The position numbers were made by a program, and so were the translations under genes. Below, piece after piece: positions 18,859-30,777 of a stretch of DNA of 64,000 nt; positions within the stretch are counted from its first letter, which is position 1, and every line of letters starts with the position of its first letter. The notes below the pieces were generated by a model. It searched no databases. It was not told the origin of the DNA and worked only from the letters and a program-made list of their open reading frames with translations. This DNA comes from Pseudoalteromonas sp. XMcav2-N (lineage in GTDB: Bacteria; Pseudomonadota; Gammaproteobacteria; Enterobacterales; Alteromonadaceae): positions 62,001 through 126,000 of the forward strand of contig NZ_JAMXSF010000015.1 in NCBI RefSeq assembly GCF_024124545.1, given 5' to 3'.

Positions 18859-19572
18859 TTACTGTCTGTTGCGAAGAGGATCTTTGGCGATATAAGCCAC
18901 CTCTCCCAGCGGGTTGTAACTACTGGGTTTGTCTATCTGGAAGACTGCCAGACGCTGATATAAATGTGGGATCAGTAAATGAGTAAAGCCACCGCCATTG
19001 TGCTGTGTGCTGTCTAGCCAGGCGTTGAGCTCGGCAGGCGAAGGTGGCAAAATCAAAGGGCTGGCTTTGTCGTGGTAACGGCGTAGTTTAGGGTGTGCAG
19101 GCAGGGTGATCACTGAGCAGGAGTAGTGTTTTTGCCCATTGTCCGGGTGGTGCCACACTTTATATAACCCACCTAAGCATAATGCGCCATCAGGGGCGAT
19201 AAAATCATAATAATGCTGTGGTTTGCTCTTGGTGAAAAGGGTTTCGCCAAAGCCTTTTACCACGATAATACAGCGGCTGTAGTGAAATGGCAGATAGGCA
19301 GCGCTGCCTTTAACGTGAAGTTTGTCATAGCGACTGTTAAATGACGTGTATTTGGACGGTTTAAAACCTTGCCCCGGCTTTGGATCTAGCAACAGCCACC
19401 AGGTTGCGCTACTGAGTTGCCGCTGACCATTTTCTTCATGCACAATACTGATGTTGTCCGCTGCTTTTTTAAAGCGGCTAAAGTGCATGTTTTCTCTCGG
19501 GTTCGCAATGCCCAGCCCTTCTAATATCTCGATCACAAAGGGATCATCGGTGATATTTAATCGTCCACACAT
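18859..19572 (-). CDS. SOS response-associated peptidase (SRAP/HMCES family)
   Basis: A 237-residue YedK/HMCES-type protein. It begins MCGR, so Cys2 becomes the N-terminal catalytic cysteine that crosslinks to abasic sites in single-stranded DNA. Other family positions are present: the NSRYD motif (Asn), GFGE (Glu) and the YHDKASPLIL segment (His). ACAGGAG lies before the ATG. It protects abasic sites and self-releases. It is divergent from the imuA-imuB-dnaE2 operon, with the LexA box in the shared 208-bp region, so joint SOS control is likely but not proven. Two copies of a 28-bp repeat lie in its 5' region. Confidence 0.9.
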   Translation of the reverse strand: MCGRLNITDDPFVIEILEGLGIANPRENMHFSRFKKAADNISIVHEENGQRQLSSATWWLLLDPKPGQGFKPSKYTSFNSRYDKLHVKGSAAYLPFHYSRCIIVVKGFGETLFTKSKPQHYYDFIAPDGALCLGGLYKVWHHPDNGQKHYSCSVITLPAHPKLRRYHDKASPLILPPSPAELNAWLDSTQHNGGGFTHLLIPHLYQRLAVFQIDKPSSYNPLGEVAYIAKDPLRNRQ

Positions 19573-19580
19573 AATACGCT

Positions 19581-19636
19581 CCTGTTGTCTCTGTTACTTT
19601 AACTGACTCCTGTTGTCTCTGTTACTTTAACTGACT
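19581..19636. repeat. Perfect 28-bp tandem duplication upstream of the SRAP gene
   Basis: Two identical adjacent 28-base copies (19581-19608 and 19609-19636), each beginning CCTGTTGTCTCTGTTACTTT. The copy next to the gene contains the CAGGAG ribosome site of the SRAP gene on the minus strand, so the second copy duplicates that site without a start codon. It looks like a recent slippage or recombination product in the 5' untranslated region. Confidence 0.9.
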
Positions 19637-19751
19637 CTGGTTGCCACTGCTTGATCTGGATTAACCGTTATGTACTCTCTGTGCTTTTTAGTGGGTCTGC
19701 CTGCAGCGAGATACACACAGCATGCTTGCACTTTGTTCAACAGTAATTATA

Positions 19752-19767
19752 CTGTATAAATATACAG
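19752..19767 (+). promoter_or_regulatory. LexA box in front of imuA
   Basis: CTGTATAAATATACAG fits the gammaproteobacterial LexA consensus CTGT-N8-ACAG exactly. It ends 13 bases before the imuA start and overlaps a possible -10 (TATAAA 19755-19760) with TTGTTC at 19733-19738 as -35. This predicts SOS induction of imuA-imuB-dnaE2, and possibly of the divergent SRAP gene. Confidence 0.92.
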
Positions 19768-19780
19768 GTTGAGGTGTGTT

Positions 19781-20476
19781 ATGAGCAATTTAATTGAACG
19801 ATTACAGCGTCAGGATTTGGTTTGGCAGGGCTCAGGGCTTATTGGACGTCAGCAACACAGGAAAGAACTCATGGCGACAGGATATACAGAGCTGGATAAA
19901 CACTTACAGGGTGGCTTTCCTAAAATCGGCGTCGTGGATTTGCATACTGAGCTGGGCATTGGTGAGCTGAGATTGTTATTGCCTAGCCTGATGCAACAAA
20001 GTGGCTTAACGGCGGTCATTAATCCGCCGGCTCGCCTGAACGCCGATGCTTTGCAGCGTATCGGAGTGGACACCAGCAAGTTACTGGAAATCACCCCGGA
20101 GTGCCCGCAAGAAGCACTATGGGCCGCTGAGCAGTGCCTGAAAAGTGGCGCCTGCAACAGTGTCTTAGTATGGCATGGAGCGCTACAGGTGCATCAGGTC
20201 AAGCGCCTGCAACTGGCAGCCCAGACTGGTGAGGCGTGTCTGTACCTTTTACGTCGTGAGCACCACGGTGAGGGGACCTTGCCTGTGTCTTTAAGTCTGG
20301 GACTTAACCCACATATCAAAGGTTTGAGTATCACAGTTAAAAAGCGCAAAGGCGGCTGGGCTCAGTCCCAATTTGCACTGGATATGTCACTGCTCTGGCC
20401 TGAGCTGACCGAACAATTTCATACTCAGAGCAAGGAAGTGCCAGAAGTTGCACCGCAGTACTCTACAGGCAGGTAG
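19781..20476 (+). CDS. imuA: Translesion synthesis accessory protein ImuA
   Basis: A 231-residue RecA/SulA-like protein. ATG at 19781 is chosen for GAGGT five bases upstream; a TTG four codons earlier is less likely. It has the ImuA start TGYTELDKHLQGGFPKIGVVDL and the RecA-fold core but no Walker A motif, as usual in ImuA. It works with ImuB and DnaE2 in SOS-induced error-prone translesion DNA synthesis (the mutasome). First gene of a three-gene operon: imuB starts 5 bp after its stop. LexA box directly upstream. Confidence 0.92.
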   Translation: MSNLIERLQRQDLVWQGSGLIGRQQHRKELMATGYTELDKHLQGGFPKIGVVDLHTELGIGELRLLLPSLMQQSGLTAVINPPARLNADALQRIGVDTSKLLEITPECPQEALWAAEQCLKSGACNSVLVWHGALQVHQVKRLQLAAQTGEACLYLLRREHHGEGTLPVSLSLGLNPHIKGLSITVKKRKGGWAQSQFALDMSLLWPELTEQFHTQSKEVPEVAPQYSTGR

Positions 20477-20481
20477 TAGTA

Positions 20482-21968
20482 ATGACTTTGTGGTTGTATT
20501 TACACTTTCCTGCTATTCAGCTCGATAAACTGAAAATTGCAGAGCAAACGCAAAAATCGAATGAGACAGAGCCTGATGGTATCACCACTGAGTTATCTCG
20601 GCCCTGCATCATCGTAGGTGGGCGTGACAACAGGGTGATGCAGCTGGATCAGGCTGCTGCACAATTGGGGATATCGACGGGTATGGGACTGGCCGCCGCC
20701 GCGGCCCGCAGTCGAGAGTTGGTTGTACATCCCTATGATGAAGCCGATGAAAGCCGAACGATCCGTGAAATTGCCCAGTGGTTGTATCTGATCACGGCAG
20801 ATATTGCTTTGTTTGCGCCTCAGGGCTTATTACTGAAAGTCAGCGGTATGCTCGCCATGTACCGGGATTTATCTCACTACCTGAGCACACTGCGCTCACA
20901 CCTGGATACACAGTCCTTTACCTATCGGTTTGCATTTGGCTACTCCCCTGAGGCCGCCCGGTTGCTGGCAAGACAGCATGGTGCTTTGGCACATCAGAAC
21001 CCCGAAGCGCTTGAAAAAGCCTTACATGGTGTGCCGTTGGTGGCCTTATCACTGCCTGCTAAACAGCTTGAGAGGCTACAACGGGTTGGGTTTAAAACTG
21101 TCGGTGAGTTGTTCGCGCTGCCTCTGGTGGAGCTGGGAAAACGTTTCGATTGTGAGCTGGTACAGTATGTGTCCAGGCTGCGCGGGAAAGTGCCTCATCC
21201 TGTGACTTTTTATCAACCAGAGCCAGAGTTTGAACGCTATCTGCCACTGCTGTATGACATAGAAAACCTGGACTGGCTGAATAAACCGCTGCTTAAACTG
21301 TTGGTGCAGCAGGAGCAGTTTTTGCGGTTACGTAATCGACATGCCAGGCAGTTAATACTGACCTTGTACCAGCGCGATGCTGAACCCCTGCAGCTTGAAG
21401 TGGGTCGTGCAGAAGCCACAGATCGGGCCGATCTGTGGCTGAACTTATGCGACCTCAAACTCAGCTCAGTGACGCTCAATGGTCCGGTACAGGCAATAGG
21501 ACTAAAAGTTGCACAGATGTGTCAGCCCGATGAATTGATGCATGATTTATTTACCGAGCAACGTGGTACGATGACGCCCGCTGGTCTGGTCGCTGTGTTG
21601 CAGGCCAAATTAGGTGAGCGCGCGGTACAGGGACTGACAGCCTGTAATGATTTGCGTCCTGAGCTGGCAACTGGATACTGTACACCACTGAGTATGCCGG
21701 GGACATCTTTGTCGGGGACACCTTTTCCGAAGGCACCTTCGTTATACCCTGAAATGGGCTATCTCAGACCCGCCTTTTTATTGCCGAGTATCCAGCCATT
21801 ACAGCATAAAATTAATGTCCACTTAGGCCCTGAACGGATCTGCACTGGCTGGTGGGATGCTCATGAAATTGAACGAGATTACTTTGTGGCTCAGGATGCA
21901 CTGGGACGTTGGTTATGGGTGTTCCGAGATCGTCAGCAGCGTTGGTTTTGCCATGGGGTTTTCAGCTG

Positions 21969-21969
<1 letters not shown>
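20482..21969 (+). CDS. imuB: ImuB, catalytically inactive Y-family polymerase-like protein
   Basis: A 495-residue Y-family homologue beginning MTLWLYLHFPAIQLD. The palm region keeps the fold, but the catalytic acidic SIDE-type motif is replaced by LLLKVSG, as in known ImuB proteins, so it acts as a scaffold that links DnaE2 to the sliding clamp rather than as a polymerase. An insertion-like, low-conservation stretch at about 405-430 (GTSLSGTPFPKAPS) lies before the C-terminal part that normally binds ImuA and DnaE2. AGGTAG precedes the ATG. The stop overlaps the dnaE2 start by one base (TGATG). Confidence 0.93.
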
Positions 21970-25184
<3,215 letters not shown>

Positions 25185-25256
25185 GCGATAAATCAGCCAA
25201 AACAAAGCTCAAGACTGGCACAGCAAAAAGCGCTGCGCCAGAATACCTAGGTAAAA

Positions 25257-27269
25257 TTAAGTTCTGAGTCTGAATTTACGAACCAGTTGAGCCAGTTGTT
25301 CGGCTTGCTTATTGAGCTCCTGTGCAGACAAAGCTGCAACCTGAGTATCCTGCAGTGAACTTTGGCTGGATTGCTCTATTTTAGAAATGTCCCGAGCCAT
25401 TTCACCAGCCACGACTGATTGTTCCTCGGTCGCAGTCGCTATCGACTGGATCATAGAGGCAATTTCAGACGCACCACGAACAATGTCATCCAGCTGAGTT
25501 CCCGCAGCTTCAGCCATAGATACACTCTGGTCAACCTGAGACACGCTGTTTTGCATTGAACTGACGGCGTGTTCCGTCTGAGACTGGATCGACTGAACTG
25601 TAGAAACCACTTCCTCCGTTGCTTTAGAGGTACGCTCAGCCAGCGTTCTGACTTCATCGGCGACCACGGCAAAGCCACGCCCCTGTTCGCCGGCTCGTGC
25701 AGCCTCAATGGCGGCATTTAAGGCGAGCAGGTTGGTTTGCTCGGCAATACTGCCAATCACGCCAATCACGTTACCAATCTGACTACTCAGCTCGCCCAGG
25801 TGAGTCACATTTTCAGCGGTTTTCTGCACGTTTTGGGAGGCAGTTTTAATTTTACTGACGGTTTGTCCTACGGTATCTCCGCCTCCTGAGGCCAGTGTAC
25901 GCGCCTGATCGGCGTGGCTGGCTGCAACCTGGCTCTGTGACGCAACCTCTGAGACTGTGGCGCTCATCTCCTCAATGGCGGTGGCAACCTGAGTCGACTG
26001 ATCGGCCGATGAGCGGCTGCGCGAAGCGATTTGGTCATTGGCTTCGGCGATGTCATGGCTCGAAGTACGCACATCATCTACCACCTGAGCAATTGAGTGT
26101 AATAGCTCATTCAAAGAGCGAGCCATTTTATTGGTGGCTTCGGCCAGTCCATCGATTTCGTCCTGGCCTTTGTGCACGATGTCTCTGTCTGAGATATCAC
26201 CTGCACTGATCCGTTCAGCGACTCCCAGTACCTGATTTAGTCTGGATACGATTGAGCTGCTAATAATATAGGCAATGGCCATACCCAGAATTGCAGCGAT
26301 CAGTGTGATCACAATAATCACGATAGAGGTTGAGTTGAGCCCCTCAACTAACAGCTCCAGTGCACCAGTGGCATCATCGATTTCCTCTTTTGCAGAGACA
26401 TCGAGGATCTTTGCTATATCCTGAATGTACTTTCTGTCCAATTCGCTGAGCGTCGCTGTTGCCTGTTTAAAAGCTGTTGGATCATAGCTGCTGAAGACGG
26501 TGGCCGCTTCATCGCGTATGGCTTTATATAAGCGTTTAATGGTCGCGATATCCTGTAACTCATTCGGTTTTTGTTCTAGAGGTATCAAAAGGTTCAGATA
26601 CTCTTCAAAGCTGGCGGCATCGTCATTAAAGTCTGCTTCTGCATTCGCATTACCCGTTGTATGTGAAATAATCGCGGCTATCATATCGCCGGCTTCATCC
26701 ACAAGCTCTAAATAGTAACGGACACCCGGCAGGTCATCGTTGAGTGACTCCTGTAAATCGGTCGACTGCATAGCATCGTTAAACTCTTGTTCTTTAAGCT
26801 TATCTAGCAGAGACTCTAACTGTTCCCCAGTGGTCGACTCAAGGCGGTCAACCCGGGTTTTGATACGTTGATAGGCATCGGGATCATAGCGACCAAAAAC
26901 ATCCTGATTGACTCGCTGGTGGTAAGTCGTGATGCTTTTGAGAATGTGAGCCATTTTTTCCCGGTCAGCCTGTTTGGCTGATTCATAGCGGTATAACTCG
27001 GTGTGTACTTCCTTGAACTTTCGAAATACCTCATTAAACATGGACTTCTTACTGGTATCCCCATTCATATATTCGAGCGCCGCACTTTTGAGCTGGTGTT
27101 CGGTGTCGAGTAAGCGGCTATAGAGGATCATGCCCGGGAGGTCATCGCCTGTGACCTCCTGAGCCCGGGCTGTTTCGGTTGCAACTTTAAACCAGACCAG
27201 TGTACTGGACATCACCATCAGCACAATAAGAACACCAAAGGCTGAGTAGAGTTTGTTACTGAGTTTCAT
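25257..27269 (-). CDS. Methyl-accepting chemotaxis protein with duplicated helical (HBM-like) sensor
   Basis: A 670-residue chemoreceptor starting MKLSNKLYSAFGVLIVL at 27269; the frame runs 31 codons further up but that part is not membrane-anchor-like. Parts: membrane segment (about 8-28), all-helical periplasmic domain (about 35-315), second membrane segment (about 318-342), HAMP and the conserved signalling hairpin (EQTNLLALNAAIEAARAGE, GRGFAVVADEVRTLAERT). The sensor has two related halves, each beginning DDLPG and each ending in YDP(D/T)A plus a helix. This is the helical bimodular type known to bind organic acids in other receptors. Convergent with dnaE2. Confidence 0.92.
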   Translation of the reverse strand: MKLSNKLYSAFGVLIVLMVMSSTLVWFKVATETARAQEVTGDDLPGMILYSRLLDTEHQLKSAALEYMNGDTSKKSMFNEVFRKFKEVHTELYRYESAKQADREKMAHILKSITTYHQRVNQDVFGRYDPDAYQRIKTRVDRLESTTGEQLESLLDKLKEQEFNDAMQSTDLQESLNDDLPGVRYYLELVDEAGDMIAAIISHTTGNANAEADFNDDAASFEEYLNLLIPLEQKPNELQDIATIKRLYKAIRDEAATVFSSYDPTAFKQATATLSELDRKYIQDIAKILDVSAKEEIDDATGALELLVEGLNSTSIVIIVITLIAAILGMAIAYIISSSIVSRLNQVLGVAERISAGDISDRDIVHKGQDEIDGLAEATNKMARSLNELLHSIAQVVDDVRTSSHDIAEANDQIASRSRSSADQSTQVATAIEEMSATVSEVASQSQVAASHADQARTLASGGGDTVGQTVSKIKTASQNVQKTAENVTHLGELSSQIGNVIGVIGSIAEQTNLLALNAAIEAARAGEQGRGFAVVADEVRTLAERTSKATEEVVSTVQSIQSQTEHAVSSMQNSVSQVDQSVSMAEAAGTQLDDIVRGASEIASMIQSIATATEEQSVVAGEMARDISKIEQSSQSSLQDTQVAALSAQELNKQAEQLAQLVRKFRLRT

Positions 27270-27909
27270 AGAATCACCAAGTTCGAAAGAGGCGTCATCC
27301 GTGGCGTACTTTTCATTGAATTGTCGTCCATAATTAAAGTCGTTAATTGCAAAAAATGACAAGTTTTATCTGCAGTCAGAGTATGAGTGATAGGCAGGCT
27401 TGTTGTTTTTGCTGATTATTTTAAAATTTTGTTTTTGAATCGTTCCAATTTTGTTCCAGTTAACGAGAATATCTGGTTTATTCTAAAAACAGGGCTAAAG
27501 TAGTCTGATTAGAACGGCTCTAAATAACGTGAAATTCATCATATATCTTTGTTTATTATAAAATATTTAAGGTTGAACGCGAAGGGGGAAGTGAGGTTTT
27601 ACAGCCAATCAGAGCAAATAGAGAAAAACTTATTGTATTTGCCTGTCAGGTTATGAAATATTTTATATCTGTATTGTGCCGACCCGGTAGGCTAAGTTGT
27701 CAGGTGTGCCAGAGATATATGCATGCTGTCCCGGTGATGCCTCTTACACGATTTTTGTTGTAAAAAGGGTAATATTCACTCTCCAGGCTTTCACTCTAAT
27801 TCGATGATATTCATGTATAAAGGGAACAAAGAAAACAGTGAAACGGGGCTGAACTAACTGGTCAGATGTGTTAGGGTGAGGTGTTATCTAAATCCAACAG
27901 GTAAGCGTT
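27270..27909. other. Intergenic region between divergent genes
   Basis: About 640 bases without a supported gene between the chemoreceptor (minus) and the DUF4442 gene (plus). AT-rich in the middle (27400-27660), with GTTCCA twice at about 27442-27462. I could not assign a promoter or RNA gene with confidence. Confidence 0.4.
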
Positions 27910-28377
27910 ATGGCAACACCCTTATTAAAAACCTATAAGAAGTTTAAATGGTTGCCCTTTGGCAACTGGCTATTCAGCAAGGCGGTCTGCAAGCGAGCGC
28001 CTTATTTCGGTACTATTAAACCTAAGATCACTCACCTCAGTGAAGGGCGGATCACGGCGCAAATGCCCAACAGAAAGGCTGTGCACAACCATATTGGCAC
28101 GGTGCATGCGATTGCGCAGTGTAACCTCGCTGAACTATGTGCTGGAGTGGTGACCGATGCCAGTATACCGTCGAAAACACATCGCTGGATCCCCAAAGGA
28201 ATGACAGTACAATATCTAAAAAAAGCGGATACTGATCTGTGCGCAGAAGCTATCATTCCATTACCGCGTCAATGGCAGGACAAAGAAGAACTCATTGTAC
28301 CGGTTGAGGTATTTAATCGTGAGGGTGTTAAGGTGTTTCATGCCGATGTGACTATGTATATATCGGCTAAGAAGTAA
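27910..28377 (+). CDS. DUF4442 hotdog-fold protein (PaaI-like thioesterase relative)
   Basis: A 155-residue protein of the DUF4442 group: conserved HNHIGTVHAIAQCNLAELCAG (the hotdog helix with its HxxG.HA segment) and CAEAIIPLPRQW. The hotdog fold suggests binding or hydrolysis of an acyl-CoA or similar thioester. The substrate is unknown. Stands alone, ending in a bidirectional terminator shared with the convergent outer-membrane protein gene. Confidence 0.82.
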   Translation: MATPLLKTYKKFKWLPFGNWLFSKAVCKRAPYFGTIKPKITHLSEGRITAQMPNRKAVHNHIGTVHAIAQCNLAELCAGVVTDASIPSKTHRWIPKGMTVQYLKKADTDLCAEAIIPLPRQWQDKEELIVPVEVFNREGVKVFHADVTMYISAKK

Positions 28378-28406
28378 AAAAGGCCTGCAATGAGCAGGCC
28401 TTTTTT
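28376..28406. terminator. Bidirectional rho-independent terminator
   Basis: Stem GGCCTGC (28382-28388) and GCAGGCC (28394-28400), loop AATGA, flanked by six A on the left and six T on the right, so it can end both convergent transcripts. Confidence 0.9.
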
Positions 28407-28410
28407 CAAA

Positions 28411-29019
28411 TCAGAAAGTATAACGGTATTTTACTTCTGTTTGGTCATACTCCACACCGTTGGTGTATTCAACGACAACACCTGAGTGAGCAGTAAAGTC
28501 AAATCGCAGACCGGCATTGAAGTAGACGCCATTTTCGTCACTAATAGCAGTTGGGAAGTCCAGCATCTCATATCCAGCCTGGGCAAATGCGCTGAAACGT
28601 TTGCTAAGCGCATGCTCGTATTCGCCGTAAACTCGACGGGTGTCTATTGAAGTACTTCTGCCGTTTAGGGAAACCTCAAACTCACCTACCTGAGCACCTG
28701 CTGCAAATCGACCATTACCGGTCTTGTGCAATATATAGCCCAGATTAAAGGTGGTTTCATCAACGTCATAGTCGTCACTGATTAAATCATCAAAGACATT
28801 TAGGGTATCGGAGTGCTGATCGATTTTTAGCCCGATGAAAATGCCGTTAGCAAATTCGTAACTCCCTGCAAAAATAAAACCTTGTGGATCTGAACCACTT
28901 GGGGCGCCATCCAGGCTCGTTTCACCATATCCTACTTCCAGGTAGCTTTTACTTAGCTCGGTAGCCTGAGAACCCAAAGACGTGGCAGCGAGTAGTAGAC
29001 CTAAAATATGCTTTTTCAC
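28411..29019 (-). CDS. Small outer-membrane beta-barrel protein
   Basis: A 202-residue exported protein with signal peptide MKKHILGLLLAATSLGSQA (cleaved before TELSKSY) and alternating amphipathic strands (YLEVGYGETSLDG, FIFAGSYEFANGIFIGLKID, RVYGEYEHAL, AFAQAGYEML, VKYRYTF) ending in an aromatic residue, the signature of an eight-stranded OmpA/OmpX-like barrel. GTG start with AAAGGA upstream. Specific function unknown; no OmpA C-terminal peptidoglycan domain. Confidence 0.8.
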   Translation of the reverse strand: MKKHILGLLLAATSLGSQATELSKSYLEVGYGETSLDGAPSGSDPQGFIFAGSYEFANGIFIGLKIDQHSDTLNVFDDLISDDYDVDETTFNLGYILHKTGNGRFAAGAQVGEFEVSLNGRSTSIDTRRVYGEYEHALSKRFSAFAQAGYEMLDFPTAISDENGVYFNAGLRFDFTAHSGVVVEYTNGVEYDQTEVKYRYTF

Positions 29020-29056
29020 TTTATATCCTTTTATTTGCTTAGTATGGGATTAAAAA

Positions 29057-29082
29057 AACGAGCCCAACAAGCTCGTTCTATT
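29057..29082. terminator. Terminator between the outer-membrane protein and bactofilin genes
   Basis: Stem AACGAGC (29057-29063) and GCTCGTT (29071-29077) with A-run on the left and CTATTTTT on the right. On the minus strand it ends the M23/bactofilin transcript. Confidence 0.75.
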
Positions 29083-29187
29083 TTTATAATATGCGTGAAA
29101 TGTATCACTATCAGATACAAAAGTGAAAGGCTAAGTCTATGTTTTGTGTTAATAAATGTTACCGATGATACGCTTTGGGTGCGCTAT

Positions 29188-29562
29188 TCAACCTTCGCTG
29201 GCTTTATCCAGAGGCGTGACGTTTGATTGCTCTGCACGATGGTTTAACTGGCCTTGTATATGGGCACCAGCCTGAATACATAGCGTATCATGTTCAATGT
29301 CCCCGGTGACTCTGGCACTGGGCTCCAGCGTGACACTGTCGGCGCTGATACCGCCCTGAACTTGTCCTAGTACCTGAACCTGGTTTGCAACGATATTACC
29401 CTCGACAATACCCGTTTCACCAATGATCAACTGAGTCACTTGCAGATCGCCAACGACTTTGCCATCAACCTGAATTTCACCATCACACTGGATGTTACCT
29501 GTGATTACGGTGTCGGGGGAAATAAGCGAGAAAGGAGATGAATTTTTCTTTTTATTGAACAC
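29188..29562 (-). CDS. Bactofilin (polymer-forming cytoskeletal protein)
   Basis: A 124-residue protein with a central right-handed beta-helix of about six short repeats (TVITGNIQCDGEIQVDGKVVGD, TGIVEGNIVANQVQVLGQVQG, ARVTGDIEHDTLCIQAG), the DUF583/bactofilin fold. It forms filaments at the membrane and recruits cell-wall enzymes. GTG start lies inside the end of the M23 peptidase gene (11-bp overlap), a coupling seen for bactofilin/M23 pairs that control cell shape in other bacteria. Confidence 0.92.
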   Translation of the reverse strand: MFNKKKNSSPFSLISPDTVITGNIQCDGEIQVDGKVVGDLQVTQLIIGETGIVEGNIVANQVQVLGQVQGGISADSVTLEPSARVTGDIEHDTLCIQAGAHIQGQLNHRAEQSNVTPLDKASEG

Positions 29563-30649
29563 GTTTGAGCACTCTTGCCAGTTTTACAGGGTTTATATGC
29601 TTTTTATCCTGTAACACCTCATAATGCAAGTGTGTACTGGTGCTACGACCTGTACTGCCCATCAGTGCAATCACATCAGATTGTTTGACTGACTGGCCTT
29701 TTTTCACTTTGATGGTATGCAGGTGGCCATAACGAGTGACAATGCCGTTGGCATGTTGAATTTCAATAAACTTACCGTATCCGCCATTTTTACCGGCTTT
29801 GCTCACCACACCATCGGCTGGCGCAATGATCTGGGTTTTGTGCCAGCCTGCCATATCAACGCCTTTGTGGTATGCGCGACGGCCAGTGATGGGGTCTTTA
29901 CGAAAGCCAAAAGCGCTGGAAATATAATATTTGTCGTGCGCAACGGGCATCATTTTAGGCGTTGAATGTAATAGGTTTTCTAACTGATTGAGTTGTACAG
30001 AGTCATCTATTAGCCGGGTGTAGTGTGCATTTAACAGCGTGGCATCAACCTGATGATACGGACCACCCTGTGCGGTGTTATTGTCCGTTGTCAGGGATAA
30101 GCCAGCTTCGTTAAATCCGGCCATTAGCTGGTCGTTGCGTGCTGAAATGATGGTTTGTAGTGTTCTAAGCAAAGCGGCTTGGGCATCGTCAAGCTCAGCG
30201 CTATGTACTTCAAACTCATGTGCATCATTAACCGTTGGATCTACATCAACTCGATTGTCTGTATCTGGTAAAGGGGCAGGCGTATCTGCCTGCTCAGTGA
30301 TCGATGTAGGCAGGGCACCGACAATTTCACTGAGTACAGTGTGCTGTTCGTTTAAGGTGACAAGCTGCGTATGTTGTTCAGTCAGACGTTCGGCCAGCAG
30401 CTGTTTTTCTTTTGCCCAGGCTCGCTGTTGAGTCTGTAGTTCAGCCTGCAGGGCATTAACCGTTTTTTGTTGTTTAAAAAACGCTGATGTACTGATAACT
30501 AACCAGGTAAGAGCGCCACAAACCAGCACTAGTGCAATAAATTGCAACCAGCCGGGCACAACCATCATACTAACCTGACCATTCTGGCGCATCATTAGCT
30601 GTTTAGGTTGAAATAGCGATGTGATCAGGCGTTTGATATAGCGAAACAT
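29552..30649 (-). CDS. M23 family metallopeptidase (peptidoglycan endopeptidase)
   Basis: A 365-residue membrane-anchored peptidase: one membrane segment (about 30-52), a coiled coil (about 60-120), a linker, and a C-terminal LytM/M23 domain (about 230-360) with the zinc motifs HKGVDMAG (HxxxD) and HLHYEV (HxH), plus GYGKFIEIQHANGIVTRYGHL. All catalytic residues are there, so it should cut peptidoglycan crosslinks. First gene of a two-gene operon with bactofilin, which probably positions it. Confidence 0.92.
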   Translation of the reverse strand: MFRYIKRLITSLFQPKQLMMRQNGQVSMMVVPGWLQFIALVLVCGALTWLVISTSAFFKQQKTVNALQAELQTQQRAWAKEKQLLAERLTEQHTQLVTLNEQHTVLSEIVGALPTSITEQADTPAPLPDTDNRVDVDPTVNDAHEFEVHSAELDDAQAALLRTLQTIISARNDQLMAGFNEAGLSLTTDNNTAQGGPYHQVDATLLNAHYTRLIDDSVQLNQLENLLHSTPKMMPVAHDKYYISSAFGFRKDPITGRRAYHKGVDMAGWHKTQIIAPADGVVSKAGKNGGYGKFIEIQHANGIVTRYGHLHTIKVKKGQSVKQSDVIALMGSTGRSTSTHLHYEVLQDKKHINPVKLARVLKRVQ

Positions 30650-30722
30650 AACACGTAAAAATTTAAATTAACGACTCACTTTAACAATTTTTATGCAAAA
30701 AGCCAGTATTTACTTACAAAAA

Positions 30723-30750
30723 AAAGGTGTACTTAAGCACACCTTTGTTT
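30723..30750 (-). terminator. Terminator after the fumarylacetoacetase gene
   Basis: Stem AAAGGTGT (30723-30730) and ACACCTTT (30739-30746), loop of eight; on the minus strand the stem is followed by a long T-run (the A-run at 30718-30725 on the plus strand). It lies about 30 bases after the stop of the gene at 30778. Confidence 0.8.
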
Positions 30751-30777
30751 TGTAAAGAAAAGCTTTTGCGTTTGCGA

